64,000 nucleotides of DNA from Pectobacterium betavasculorum (GTDB lineage: Bacteria > Pseudomonadota > Gammaproteobacteria > Enterobacterales > Enterobacteriaceae), in assembly GCF_000749845.1 (NCBI RefSeq), contig NZ_JQHM01000001.1, positions 992,001 through 1,056,000 on the forward strand. The letters are read 5' to 3'. Below, piece after piece: positions 1-8,071 of the stretch. The stretch's first letter is position 1. The number at the start of each line of letters is the position of its first letter. Under the pieces are notes generated by a model that worked only from the letters and a program-made list of their open reading frames with translations, was not told where the DNA came from and did no database searches. A program made the translations under genes and the position numbers.

Positions 1-1112
1 CAAGCTATAATAGCAGTGACTATGCAGGGTATTGCCAGGTTAATACCTCATTAGCCCAAAAATTAATTCCCTTGTTGCGTCCAGATGATTTGTTATGGGT
101 GCAGGACTATCATCTCATCCCTTTTGCTAATGCGTGTCGTCAGTTGGGAGTGTGCAACCGTATCGGTTTTTTTCTGCACACGCCTTTTCCCTGTGCGGAG
201 ATAGCAAGAACGATTCCCCCTCATCACGATCTCTTTGGTTATCTGGCTGATTACGATCTGGTGGGATTCCAGACAGAAACCGATCATCAGGCGTTTCTGG
301 ATTATGCTCGTCGCTTCAATGTCAATCAGGGTGTACCGCCTACGGGAGTTTACCCTATAGGCATTGCGCCTGATGCGGTGACGAAGATGGCAGAGACGCA
401 TCAGGAAAATGCGATTCTAACGGGGCATGCACACCGGGCGTCACGGACTCAGGTGATTTTTGGCGTCGACAGGCTCGATTACTCCAAAGGACTTCCTGAA
501 CGTTTTCAAGGCTATGAACGATTTTTAGAGACGTATCCTGCTTATCGACGCCAGGTACAGTTTGTCCAAATGGCGGCGACTACACGAGAAGATCTGACCT
601 GTTATCGCCAAATCCACCAGCAGCTCAACGCAGAGGTTGGCCGAATTAATGGGCGTTTCGGTGATGTTGACTGGCTCCCGCTGAATTATTTAAACCAGAG
701 TTGTTCACGCGCCTGTCTTGCAGGGTTAATGCGTCAGGCTCGTGTCGGTCTGGTGACGCCATTGCGTGATGGTATGAATCTCGTCGCGAAAGAGTATGTT
801 GCCGCCCAACATGCTGATAACCCTGGGGTATTGATTCTTTCCTGTTTTGCCGGTGCGGCTCACGAACTCGATGCGGCGCTCATGGTGAATCCGCATGATG
901 CCGATGAAGTCGCGGCGGCATTAGACCGCGCATTGACGATGTCTTTGTCAGAACGAAAAGCCCGACACCGGGCAATGATGCAAGTGTTAAATAAGAACAC
1001 GATAGCTGATTGGCATGGAACGTTTCTCACTGATTTACGCAACGTCAGACCGACTAACACGCCGCTACGTGAGCGACGCAGTGCATTCGGCGGCGATGCT
1101 GCACGTCTGTAG
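1..1112 (+). CDS. otsA: Trehalose-6-phosphate synthase family glycosyltransferase, 5' end cut by window
   Basis: Makes trehalose 6-phosphate from a nucleotide-glucose and glucose 6-phosphate in the cytoplasm (known for the GT20 family). The reading frame is open from base 3, so the gene begins before the window; 369 residues are present and about 100-120 N-terminal residues are missing. Family motifs are clear: WVQDYHL, FFLHTPFP (catalytic-site His), RLDYSKGLPER (phosphate-binding Arg and Lys), TPLRDGMNLVAKEY and the C-terminal EVAAALDRALTMS. No otsB phosphatase gene is next to it, unlike the usual otsBA pair. It reads into an oxidoreductase and an aminotransferase in the same direction, so it may supply a scaffold for a modified disaccharide rather than serve osmoprotection. 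A pseudo-glycosyltransferase of the VldE type, which belongs to the same fold, is an alternative I cannot exclude. Confidence 0.88.
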   Translation, partial: SYNSSDYAGYCQVNTSLAQKLIPLLRPDDLLWVQDYHLIPFANACRQLGVCNRIGFFLHTPFPCAEIARTIPPHHDLFGYLADYDLVGFQTETDHQAFLDYARRFNVNQGVPPTGVYPIGIAPDAVTKMAETHQENAILTGHAHRASRTQVIFGVDRLDYSKGLPERFQGYERFLETYPAYRRQVQFVQMAATTREDLTCYRQIHQQLNAEVGRINGRFGDVDWLPLNYLNQSCSRACLAGLMRQARVGLVTPLRDGMNLVAKEYVAAQHADNPGVLILSCFAGAAHELDAALMVNPHDADEVAAALDRALTMSLSERKARHRAMMQVLNKNTIADWHGTFLTDLRNVRPTNTPLRERRSAFGGDAARL

Positions 1113-1232
1113 TCATTGAAAAACGTTTAAGTATTACTGGTCGTGGTGGATAACCAGGCAGCCATTACGTTAACCACCGCGATCGCGTGGGGGCCAGTTG
1201 GTGGCAGGCCTATTGAAAAAGGAGCAAATCTT

Positions 1233-2708
1233 GTGACGATAATTCAGCATATCGCCGCCTATCAGGGACGATTCGATCAATTCGACGCCGTCGTAGTGGG
1301 TTCTGGCCCTTCAGGCTCAATGGTTGCCAGAACATTGGCTGAAAAAGGCAAACATGTTCTCATTCTGGAACTTGGTGCGCATGCGCCGCCGGGCGCAGTG
1401 CTTACCACGCATCAATCCGTATTTGGCCGGGCCATAACGGAAGACAATATTGCAGATGGTAATCCGTGGACGGCGTGCTGCGTTGGTGGGGGAATGCAAT
1501 TCTATTCCGCGATTACTTTTCGTTACCGTGATGCGGATATGCACGCGAGTCGCTATTTGAACTCTGATATGGAAATGGATTGGCCGATCGCGCTTCAGGA
1601 TTTGAATGAGCATTATGACTATGTCGAAATGCTGATGGGGATCACTGAAATGGGGAATTATCCCGTCAGTGCTCGCGGCACCAAGATAGCCGCGGCGATG
1701 TCCTTATTAGACTATCAACCTAAGAATATGCCGCTAGCTATCCTTCCGCCCGGCAAAAACGGAGGATGCAGTTATTGTGCCGCCTGCGATAGCCGCTCAT
1801 GTCCAATAGGGGCGAAGGCCTCCGTTTTCACGCGTTCAGTGATTGACGATACCTTGTTGAAGGGCAGCATCACGCTGTTGTACGGCTGTGTGGTCAAAAA
1901 AATCGTCTTGGACAAACAGGGGCATGCTGGTTCAGTAGAGTGCTATATCCCTTTCTCCTCTCAGCACTTAAGCGTGCCAGTCGAGAAAATCATTTGCTGC
2001 GGCAATGCAATCCAATCAAGCGCGTTGCTTATGCGATCTAAGTCCAACTATGCGCCTCAGGGTATTGGCAATGATTACGATCTGGTTGGACGGGGGCTGT
2101 CATTTAAAATCAGCGGCTATTCAATTGGTTCCAATCCGCTATGGCTGCAACAACCCGATTTGGGGACGCCGCATCAGGGCGCGCCAGCGACAGTCTATAC
2201 CGATGCGTTCTATCAGGCTCCGGACGTGCCTACTGGCATGGGGGGCTTGATTTATGAGGCGGCTTCGCCTTTCCCAGAAAAAAATATTGGCCATTTGCGG
2301 ATCCACTACCTTGCCGGAGAAGAGGCCTGGTCGCATAACCGTATTTCACTGGATGATGAAGAAGATGTCTTTGGTAACCCATTAATCAGGTTCCACTATA
2401 AAAATACTGAAAATGACCAAGCTCGCTTCGCATTCTTAGCCGATCGGGCTGACGACATATTACGTCAGGCTGGCGCAACATCGATTGAACGTGAAGTTCC
2501 GCAGTACAAAAAAGGCAGCTCGCACCTGCATGGCACTGCCCGCGCTGGACAAAATCCAGAGCGGGCAGTTGTCGATCTCGTTGGCAAGGTGCATGGCTAT
2601 GACAACATTTACGTTATGGATGCCTCCGTAATGAATTTTGCGGGTAACTGGAATCCAACACACACCATCATGGCTAACGCACGCAGAATGGCAATCGCAC
2701 TGGATTGA
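1233..2708 (+). CDS. GMC-family FAD-dependent sugar oxidoreductase with cysteine cluster
   Basis: A glucose-methanol-choline oxidoreductase of 491 residues. The N-terminal FAD-binding fold shows VVVGSGPSGS, and the C-terminal GMC signature includes SSHLHGTARAG and the NPTHT segment near the end. Residues 179-190 carry four cysteines spaced CX2CX2CX4C, as in bacterial sugar dehydrogenases of this family that hold an iron-sulfur cluster (for example glucoside 3-dehydrogenases); cluster binding here is inferred. There is no signal peptide, so it is probably cytoplasmic. I chose the GTG at 1233 because AAAAAGGAG stands 8 bases before it; an upstream in-frame GTG at 1143 lacks a comparable site. 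It lies 120 bp after the otsA-like gene and 20 bp before the aminotransferase gene. Likely role: oxidise a sugar hydroxyl to a ketone for transamination. Confidence 0.8.
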   Translation: MTIIQHIAAYQGRFDQFDAVVVGSGPSGSMVARTLAEKGKHVLILELGAHAPPGAVLTTHQSVFGRAITEDNIADGNPWTACCVGGGMQFYSAITFRYRDADMHASRYLNSDMEMDWPIALQDLNEHYDYVEMLMGITEMGNYPVSARGTKIAAAMSLLDYQPKNMPLAILPPGKNGGCSYCAACDSRSCPIGAKASVFTRSVIDDTLLKGSITLLYGCVVKKIVLDKQGHAGSVECYIPFSSQHLSVPVEKIICCGNAIQSSALLMRSKSNYAPQGIGNDYDLVGRGLSFKISGYSIGSNPLWLQQPDLGTPHQGAPATVYTDAFYQAPDVPTGMGGLIYEAASPFPEKNIGHLRIHYLAGEEAWSHNRISLDDEEDVFGNPLIRFHYKNTENDQARFAFLADRADDILRQAGATSIEREVPQYKKGSSHLHGTARAGQNPERAVVDLVGKVHGYDNIYVMDASVMNFAGNWNPTHTIMANARRMAIALD

Positions 2709-2728
2709 GGCGAAGAGGGAAATAAATC

Positions 2729-4039
2729 ATGGAGCACACTGAAATGGATAATAAACACCTGCTATTGAGAGCAATGTCTTCAACGGCGGCAAAGCAGTAT
2801 GACGTAGATGCGCGTCCTCCGTTTGTCGTCAATAGTGCGAAAGGGGCGTGGTTAAAGGACTGCGATGGGCGTGCTATTTTGGATATGACATCGTCTAATG
2901 GCACGACGCTGTTTGGCTATCGGCGGGAAGATATCGATAACGCTGTGATCGAGCAACTCACTCAGAGAGGGACGATCTTCCCGACCACGCTGTCTGCGCA
3001 GCGTATTGAACTGGCAGAGCGTCTTATCAGCCGCTATCCGGCGGCAGAAAAAGCCGTTTTCTTCCGTACCGGATCGGATGGAACGTCAGCGGCGATAAGA
3101 ATGGCGCGTGCTTATACTGGGAAACGTATTATTTTATCCAGTGGTTATCATGGATGGCACGACTGGCACCGTCTTTTCGGCAAGGCCTGTTTCGATAAAC
3201 AGACGGAAGTTTTTCACTTTGGCTACAACTTATCCGCGTTATCACAACTGTTGGAACATGCCAGAGAGGGTATCGCTGGCGTTATTGTGACGCCTGAACC
3301 AGGTTGGTATGACGAAAGCCACTTTCAGGCAATGTACCAACTGTGTAAACAGGCTGGCGTTCCTTTCATATTAGACGAAGTGATGTCTGGTCTGCGCTAC
3401 GGCGCAACGGGTCTGAATGGCGCGGGTGTGTCAGCTGATTTGGTGGTTATCAGTAAAGGATTAGCTAACGGTCATGCGCTTTCTTGCGTGGCGGGAAAGG
3501 CGGATATCATCAATGCCTATGATGCCGCAGGGCTGGCTGGAACTTACAATAAGGAAGTCACGCCGATGGCCGCCGCCCTCACCGTGTTGCGCATCCTTGA
3601 AGAGGAAAAACCTCACGAGATGGCCTGTGCTGTGGGGGCTGAGCTGATGCAGGGGATGCAAAACGCAGCGGATAAAATCGGTTTCCCGCTGTGGGTCACC
3701 GGTGCCCCGTTGATGTTCAAAACGGTATTTCCCAACATGGCGCTTGCTGATGCCGTCACGACGTCTTGTTTTTCCTCCGGCTTGTTTTTGGAATGTAGCG
3801 GTACCCATATGATCAATTTCGCATTCGGTGCACAGGAACGGGATTATGCGATTACCTGTTTTGCAGAAGCGCTGAAGGAGGTGAAGTCATCGGGACTGGC
3901 TGAGGGGGTCATTGATAGCGAGATCTCTGAATTCCAACGTAAAGCGTATGCCCGTGATGCATTTGGCGCAGCATTTGAGGAAGACGAAGACATCATGCAT
4001 CAAATCGCACAGGTGTTAGCATACCTTGACCTGCGTTAG
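2729..4039 (+). CDS. Class III PLP-dependent aminotransferase (glutamate-1-semialdehyde aminomutase-like)
   Basis: A 436-residue fold-type I PLP enzyme. The PLP lysine is in ISKGLANG (about residue 243); ILDEVMSG supplies the conserved Asp, and the substrate/PLP-binding motifs FFRTGSDGTSAA and YHGWHDW are as in the HemL and acetylornithine-aminotransferase superfamily. It is not hemL itself: it is divergent and in a non-haem context. The start follows GAGGGAA. It is the third gene of a co-directional run with the trehalose-6-phosphate synthase and the GMC oxidoreductase, so the natural reading is transamination of the keto-sugar made by the oxidoreductase. The donor and the position aminated are unknown. 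The acidic C-terminus (EEDEDIMHQ) is unusual for the family. Confidence 0.8.
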   Translation: MEHTEMDNKHLLLRAMSSTAAKQYDVDARPPFVVNSAKGAWLKDCDGRAILDMTSSNGTTLFGYRREDIDNAVIEQLTQRGTIFPTTLSAQRIELAERLISRYPAAEKAVFFRTGSDGTSAAIRMARAYTGKRIILSSGYHGWHDWHRLFGKACFDKQTEVFHFGYNLSALSQLLEHAREGIAGVIVTPEPGWYDESHFQAMYQLCKQAGVPFILDEVMSGLRYGATGLNGAGVSADLVVISKGLANGHALSCVAGKADIINAYDAAGLAGTYNKEVTPMAAALTVLRILEEEKPHEMACAVGAELMQGMQNAADKIGFPLWVTGAPLMFKTVFPNMALADAVTTSCFSSGLFLECSGTHMINFAFGAQERDYAITCFAEALKEVKSSGLAEGVIDSEISEFQRKAYARDAFGAAFEEDEDIMHQIAQVLAYLDLR

Positions 4040-4077
4040 GCACAACGCGCTTTTCTCGCGCATACCTATATAGAGAG

Positions 4078-4115
4078 GTGTCATTCCCACATCGCGTTAG
4101 GAAAGGGAATGACAC
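4078..4115. terminator. Stem-loop between convergent operons
   Basis: Perfect 11 bp arms GTGTCATTCCC and GGGAATGACAC separated by 16 bases, lying between the ends of the aminotransferase gene and the aldolase gene. The T-tract is poor on both sides, so intrinsic termination is plausible but not certain. Confidence 0.5.
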
Positions 4116-4163
4116 ATCCCTGTTTTCATCATACTTCGTCTAGCCTGCCTGACGTTTACTCAT

Positions 4164-5063
4164 TTAGCGGCGTTGATACCGCTTTAACAGCGTTTGAATA
4201 TCGTTGAGACGGGAGACGGCAACGGTGGATAGCTTCTGTTTAGAAATATTGCGATCGAGTGAGATGCAATCCTTCCACAGAGAGCGTCCGGCAATCACGC
4301 CAGAAGCGCCATTTTTTAACGCGCTCTCTACCTGAGGCAAAAACGTTGCATGATCGACGCCCGCCGACAGAACGGCCCAGGGTATTTCACCGCAGAGTGT
4401 GGTCACGCGCGCGCAGGCTTCATCCGATCCAGGATAAGGAATCTTCAAGACTTTTGCGCCTTGCTCTATACAGGCCTGACAGCCTGCCGGAATGAGTTCG
4501 GGCAGGAGGCGGGTATAGGCTTCGCGAGATTCATTTTCCAGAGGATAGGTCAGAAACTCGACGACGAGCAGTAAATCCTCCTGCGCAAAGTCTTGAATCA
4601 CGCTACGGAGTGTTGCAAGGTTACGCGTGTTGGCTTCTGGGATATCCGGGCGAAGGTAGATCATGATTTTTCCGCCAGTGGCCCCCCATTCGCGCACTTT
4701 ACGTGCCGTAACGCCCTCAACCATAGTGGATACTCGGTAACCTTCCGGGCTCGTTTCCCAGCCGGAAGCATCAAGGCCGATGAGCAGGCCGGTATCGCGG
4801 GGCAAAATATTGTCGTCTATCAGACCCGGTATGGCGCAGATCGGGTCGACCAGTACACAGCCTGCCTCAGCGGCCAGATAGCGAGTGATGTCATATTTTG
4901 TTTTTCCTAACGTTTCATTGGTAATCGCAGCCTGTGCATCAGAAGTCGGTGCTAATAATGTTCGCATGCCGCCACGTTGATCGCAGGCAATAACCATCAT
5001 GGCGCCCGTCGCGTTACAAATTAATTGATATCCCCGGTGCTCAGCTGTTGTCATGGTGTTCAT
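4164..5063 (-). CDS. LacD/YihT-type class I sugar-bisphosphate aldolase
   Basis: A 299-residue TIM-barrel aldolase of the DeoC/LacD group, which contains tagatose-1,6-bisphosphate aldolase and the sulfofructose-1-phosphate aldolase YihT. Visible features: IACDQRGGMR near the N-terminus, the probable Schiff-base lysine in KVLKIPYPG (about residue 207), WAVLSAGVD, and the phosphate-binding GASGVIAGRSLWKD. I place the start at the ATG at 5063, which has GAGGG 9 bases upstream; the earlier ATG at 5078 has no ribosome-binding site. It is the last gene of the PTS operon, 36 bp after the P-loop kinase gene. Likely role: split a ketohexose 1,6-bisphosphate made by the operon's phosphofructokinase-like enzyme into two triose phosphates. 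The stereochemistry of the substrate cannot be read from sequence. Confidence 0.8.
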   Translation of the reverse strand: MNTMTTAEHRGYQLICNATGAMMVIACDQRGGMRTLLAPTSDAQAAITNETLGKTKYDITRYLAAEAGCVLVDPICAIPGLIDDNILPRDTGLLIGLDASGWETSPEGYRVSTMVEGVTARKVREWGATGGKIMIYLRPDIPEANTRNLATLRSVIQDFAQEDLLLVVEFLTYPLENESREAYTRLLPELIPAGCQACIEQGAKVLKIPYPGSDEACARVTTLCGEIPWAVLSAGVDHATFLPQVESALKNGASGVIAGRSLWKDCISLDRNISKQKLSTVAVSRLNDIQTLLKRYQRR

Positions 5064-5099
5064 GATAATTACCCTCATAAAATTAATGTAAATAAGCGA

Positions 5100-5633
5100 T
5101 TAATCCAGGTGTGTTTTGATCCATTGAATTAATTCCTGATGATTAATTTCCTTATCCTGATCAACCGTGTAACACTTGCCAATACACATTGGCTGTGCCT
5201 GATGTGCGAGTGAAATTAATTCCGGGAGATACTCATCACCGGGATGGCCCTTTATTCTTTCATTCATTCTGGCTTGATATCGTTGTGCCGCACGTTCAGA
5301 TGAAATAGCATTCCATATTTCAAGCGAATGTTTAATGTCACACGATGTTAGATATTCCTGTAATATCGATTTTTCGCGAAAGCCGAACCAGGCGTCAAGA
5401 ATAAGAATGCTATTATTAGATGCCTGTCTAACAATATTAAACATCGCCTGATACGCGGCATGCCCCAGTTTCCTATTTAACGATCTGTCGATGGTGTCGC
5501 AGAACTGCATCATGAATGGCTCTTTTATTTCATCCAGGCTTAACCGCGGGAGATTCAATTCATCAGCGATAATACGCGCTACCGTGCTTTTCCCAGATGC
5601 GGGTATGCCATTTACCAAAATAAGCTTTTTCAT
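5100..5633 (-). CDS. Small P-loop kinase (AAA_33-like), PTS operon
   Basis: A 177-residue single-domain NTPase. Walker A is GIPASGKST at residues 9-17; a Walker B-like segment is SILILDAWFG around residues 75-84; a lid-like region with several Arg residues (RAAQRYQARMNER) follows. Proteins of this kind phosphorylate small molecules such as gluconate, shikimate or chloramphenicol, but the substrate cannot be assigned here. Its ATG overlaps the stop of the upstream IIA gene by 4 bases (ATGA), so the two are translationally coupled and it belongs to the sugar PTS operon. A kinase beside a PTS that already phosphorylates its sugar is unexpected; it may act on a second hydroxyl, on a released moiety, or on another imported sugar. 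Confidence 0.65.
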   Translation of the reverse strand: MKKLILVNGIPASGKSTVARIIADELNLPRLSLDEIKEPFMMQFCDTIDRSLNRKLGHAAYQAMFNIVRQASNNSILILDAWFGFREKSILQEYLTSCDIKHSLEIWNAISSERAAQRYQARMNERIKGHPGDEYLPELISLAHQAQPMCIGKCYTVDQDKEINHQELIQWIKTHLD

Positions 5634-6067
5634 AATACCCCGATAATATCATTTGATGTGGTGGCACATCGAATCCGAGAGAGCATGTCATCCTGTTCCA
5701 ATAGATTAACGATGGAGGCGATGCCTTCCGTAATATGTGCATCGCTGTTAACGCCACCGAACATAATTAAAATATCTACCGGTTCACTTCCCTGAATAGA
5801 GAGAGGCGTGTGTAACGTTAGCAAACTGAAACAATTCTCAATGACTCCGCATTCAGGGCGTGCATGTGGAATAGCGATGCCTTCATCAAAAACATAATAA
5901 GGACCGTATTCCTTCGTACTTTCTATCACCGCAATCGGATAGTCCTTCGTAATACACCCTGCGCTGATTAATGGTTGTGCAGCACAATAAATAGCGTCTT
6001 CCCATGTCTTACATGTCACGCTGAGTTGAATGCAATTGTGCTGCAAAAGGAAATTTTTTATGCTCAT
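5630..6067 (-). CDS. PTS EIIA component, mannitol/fructose (PTS_EIIA_2) type
   Basis: A cytoplasmic phosphocarrier of 145 residues that takes phosphate from HPr and passes it to IIB. The phospho-histidine motif is GIAIPHARPE, with His about residue 68; the surrounding EYGPYYVFDEG segment and the VDILIMFGGV strand match GatA/UlaC/FruA-type IIA domains. The start follows GAGG. It is the fifth gene of a seven-gene leftward operon in which IIA, IIB and IIC are separate polypeptides, as in the ula (ascorbate) system. The sugar is unknown. Confidence 0.85.
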   Translation of the reverse strand: MSIKNFLLQHNCIQLSVTCKTWEDAIYCAAQPLISAGCITKDYPIAVIESTKEYGPYYVFDEGIAIPHARPECGVIENCFSLLTLHTPLSIQGSEPVDILIMFGGVNSDAHITEGIASIVNLLEQDDMLSRIRCATTSNDIIGVL

Positions 6068-6073
6068 AAAACC

Positions 6074-6352
6074 TCATATATTTTTCCGAATGGTATTTCT
6101 GAGTTCATCGATCTGAATGAAGATAGTATCAACCCGATCCCGATAATCAGGATGGGAAGCCAATAATTGAATGGCCTGATTGTATTTAATCATTAACGTT
6201 TTTTGTGTTTCACTATGCGTCGGATCTTGTGCTAAACGAGATTCAAGTTCCGCTAATTCCTCCTCAATTTCCCTGATGCGATTGTCATTTGTATTATCAT
6301 GGCGACCGGAAGTGGGATCGGGTGATAAAAAACGTTTGAGTAGAGAAAACAT
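6074..6352 (-). CDS. Uncharacterised 92-residue protein inside PTS operon
   Basis: I do not recognise this protein. It has a strong ribosome-binding site (AAGGAG) and sits between the IIC gene (64 bp gap) and the IIA gene (6 bp gap), so it is almost certainly translated with the operon. The sequence is soluble and charged. After a short N-terminal part with hydrophobic Leu/Phe (MFSLLKRFL), residues 25-45 are rich in Glu and Leu (REIEEELAELESRL) and predict an amphipathic helix or short coiled coil; a second helical segment follows at residues 50-90. There are no cysteines, no signal peptide and no catalytic motif. It could be an accessory or regulatory subunit of the PTS; this is a guess from position only. 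Confidence 0.65.
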   Translation of the reverse strand: MFSLLKRFLSPDPTSGRHDNTNDNRIREIEEELAELESRLAQDPTHSETQKTLMIKYNQAIQLLASHPDYRDRVDTIFIQIDELRNTIRKNI

Positions 6353-6416
6353 AGTGACTCCTTAGCAATTTACACAATCATATTAATGACGACAGGCCAT
6401 GCGACGTGTTTATACG

Positions 6417-7754
6417 CTATTGCGATAGTTTACGATTCGCAATAAAGGCAATGGCTGCAACGAACGCGACAAATACGGCGACAAATAACCAGTCCTGCTG
6501 GAAGGCGTGTCCTAATATCAGGCCTGTACCGATGACATCCGAATCACTGAAGGTGACGCCGGTAAACCCGAAGACTTCCAGTAATGGCACCAGAATGGCG
6601 GGCAATAAGGTAATGAAAAGACCATGAACCACACCGCCAATAATTGCGCCACGCCGTCCTCCCATGGCGTTACCGAAAATACCCGCTGTTCCGCCCGCAA
6701 AGAAGTTGGTCAGTAAACCCGGCAGAATCATCGCCAACCCAAACATTGGGAAGATCAGCATTCCCAGAATGGAACCGACGGTGGTGGCGAGGAAGCCAAC
6801 AATCACGGCGTTGGGCGCATAAGGGAAGAGCACCGGGCAATCCAGCGCGGGTTTAGCGTTAGGCACCAGACGCATAGCGATACCGCGAAATGCGGGAACC
6901 AGCTCATTAAGCAGCAGACGTACACCGCTGTAGAGAACGAAAACCCCCGCCACAAACTGCATGGACTGCATGAAGGAATACATCAGATAGTTAACGCCGT
7001 TGGCATATTGCGCGATGTATGCCGGTCCCGCGGCCACGGCGGGGATGAGGTACATCGGCACCATGACGACGGCCATCGACAGGTAGGTATCCTGCAAGAA
7101 TTTGAAATTATCGGGCAGCGTTAAGTCTTCGGTGGATTTGGAGTTTTTACCCACTAATCGGGCGACGGCGGCCTGTACCAGATACCCGATGGTACAAAAA
7201 TGCCCGAGCGCAACATCATCGGAATTCGTGATTTTACGGACAATCGGCTGCGCCAGTGCTGGCATCAGTACGGCCATAATGCCGCCAAATATTCCTCCGG
7301 TTAGGATTAGCGTTGCGCCAGTTAAGCCCGATTTGTAGCCGATCACGGTACCAATTGTTGCCATCCACAGCAGAGCCTGTCCCGTCAGAAAGATATATTT
7401 AAAGGGGGTAATTCGCGCAATCAGGATGTTGACGGCAAAAATTACCATGAGCGTTAACGCGACTTCTGACCCGAGTTCACGATTGGCCAGACCGGCAATG
7501 GCGGCGACATCAGTGATGTAGCCTTTCATACCAAAGCCTTGGGTAAAGATACTGTTCAAATACGTCAGGGTATCGACGATGATATTAATTCCCGCCATCA
7601 TGATGAGGAAACCGAGCAGTGTTTTGAACGTCCCCTCCGCAATTTTCCCTGCCGACTTCTTCTGCAAAATTAATCCGATCATGGCGATCAGCGCGATTAA
7701 TATGGAGGCCTGGCCTAATAGATCTTTCACAATGAAATTGATAACGGTGTTCAT
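6417..7754 (-). CDS. PTS EIIC permease of the UlaA/SgaT (ascorbate) family
   Basis: A polytopic inner-membrane sugar-phosphotransfer permease, 445 residues, with about 10-12 hydrophobic segments. It resembles UlaA: an N-terminal hydrophobic pair, GFLIMMAGINII, a QRLIP-like motif (MRLVPNAKPALDCP), the conserved FPYAPNAVIVGFL and LPGLLTNFFAGGTAGIFGNAMGG. UlaA carries L-ascorbate, but many family members carry other sugars, and the accompanying PfkA-like kinase and aldolase do not fit the ascorbate pathway (no UlaD, UlaE, UlaF or UlaG nearby). The start is preceded by GAGG. It lies 13 bp after the IIB gene. Confidence 0.87.
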   Translation of the reverse strand: MNTVINFIVKDLLGQASILIALIAMIGLILQKKSAGKIAEGTFKTLLGFLIMMAGINIIVDTLTYLNSIFTQGFGMKGYITDVAAIAGLANRELGSEVALTLMVIFAVNILIARITPFKYIFLTGQALLWMATIGTVIGYKSGLTGATLILTGGIFGGIMAVLMPALAQPIVRKITNSDDVALGHFCTIGYLVQAAVARLVGKNSKSTEDLTLPDNFKFLQDTYLSMAVVMVPMYLIPAVAAGPAYIAQYANGVNYLMYSFMQSMQFVAGVFVLYSGVRLLLNELVPAFRGIAMRLVPNAKPALDCPVLFPYAPNAVIVGFLATTVGSILGMLIFPMFGLAMILPGLLTNFFAGGTAGIFGNAMGGRRGAIIGGVVHGLFITLLPAILVPLLEVFGFTGVTFSDSDVIGTGLILGHAFQQDWLFVAVFVAFVAAIAFIANRKLSQ

Positions 7755-7767
7755 TTTTCACCTCATG

Positions 7768-8061
7768 CTATTTATGAGCCTGGATGTACGCTAAAATTTT
7801 TTCTTCTATTTCATCTTTGTCGGTAAGTTTATTAAGGATGATGACCCTTTTTTTCTCATCTTCACTGGCATCGCTGTTCAGTATGTCAGCAAATATTTTC
7901 TGGGTTAGAATGACGTCATAATTGAAAGCAGAGGCTTCAGAAATCGTGGTGTGATTGATTTCTGCATCAATACCTAATTTTTTTAGTACGGATTTCGCGC
8001 TCATTTCGATAGCGAAACTAGAGCCTAATCCACAGCCGCAAACACAAAGTACTTTCAACAT
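7768..8061 (-). CDS. PTS EIIB component of the UlaB/GatB (lactose/cellobiose-like fold) type
   Basis: A 97-residue cytoplasmic phosphocarrier. The P-loop VCGCGLGSS at residues 7-15 holds the phosphorylated cysteine (Cys8 by alignment with UlaB AVCGNGQGSS; Cys10 is an extra cysteine). I use the ATG at 8061 rather than the longer open frame, because the longer form would run into the upstream phosphofructokinase-like gene and the family begins with this Met-Leu-Lys-Val strand. It is the second gene of the operon, 10 bp after the kinase gene and 13 bp before IIC. Confidence 0.85.
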   Translation of the reverse strand: MLKVLCVCGCGLGSSFAIEMSAKSVLKKLGIDAEINHTTISEASAFNYDVILTQKIFADILNSDASEDEKKRVIILNKLTDKDEIEEKILAYIQAHK

Positions 8062-8071
8062 AATAATGGCC

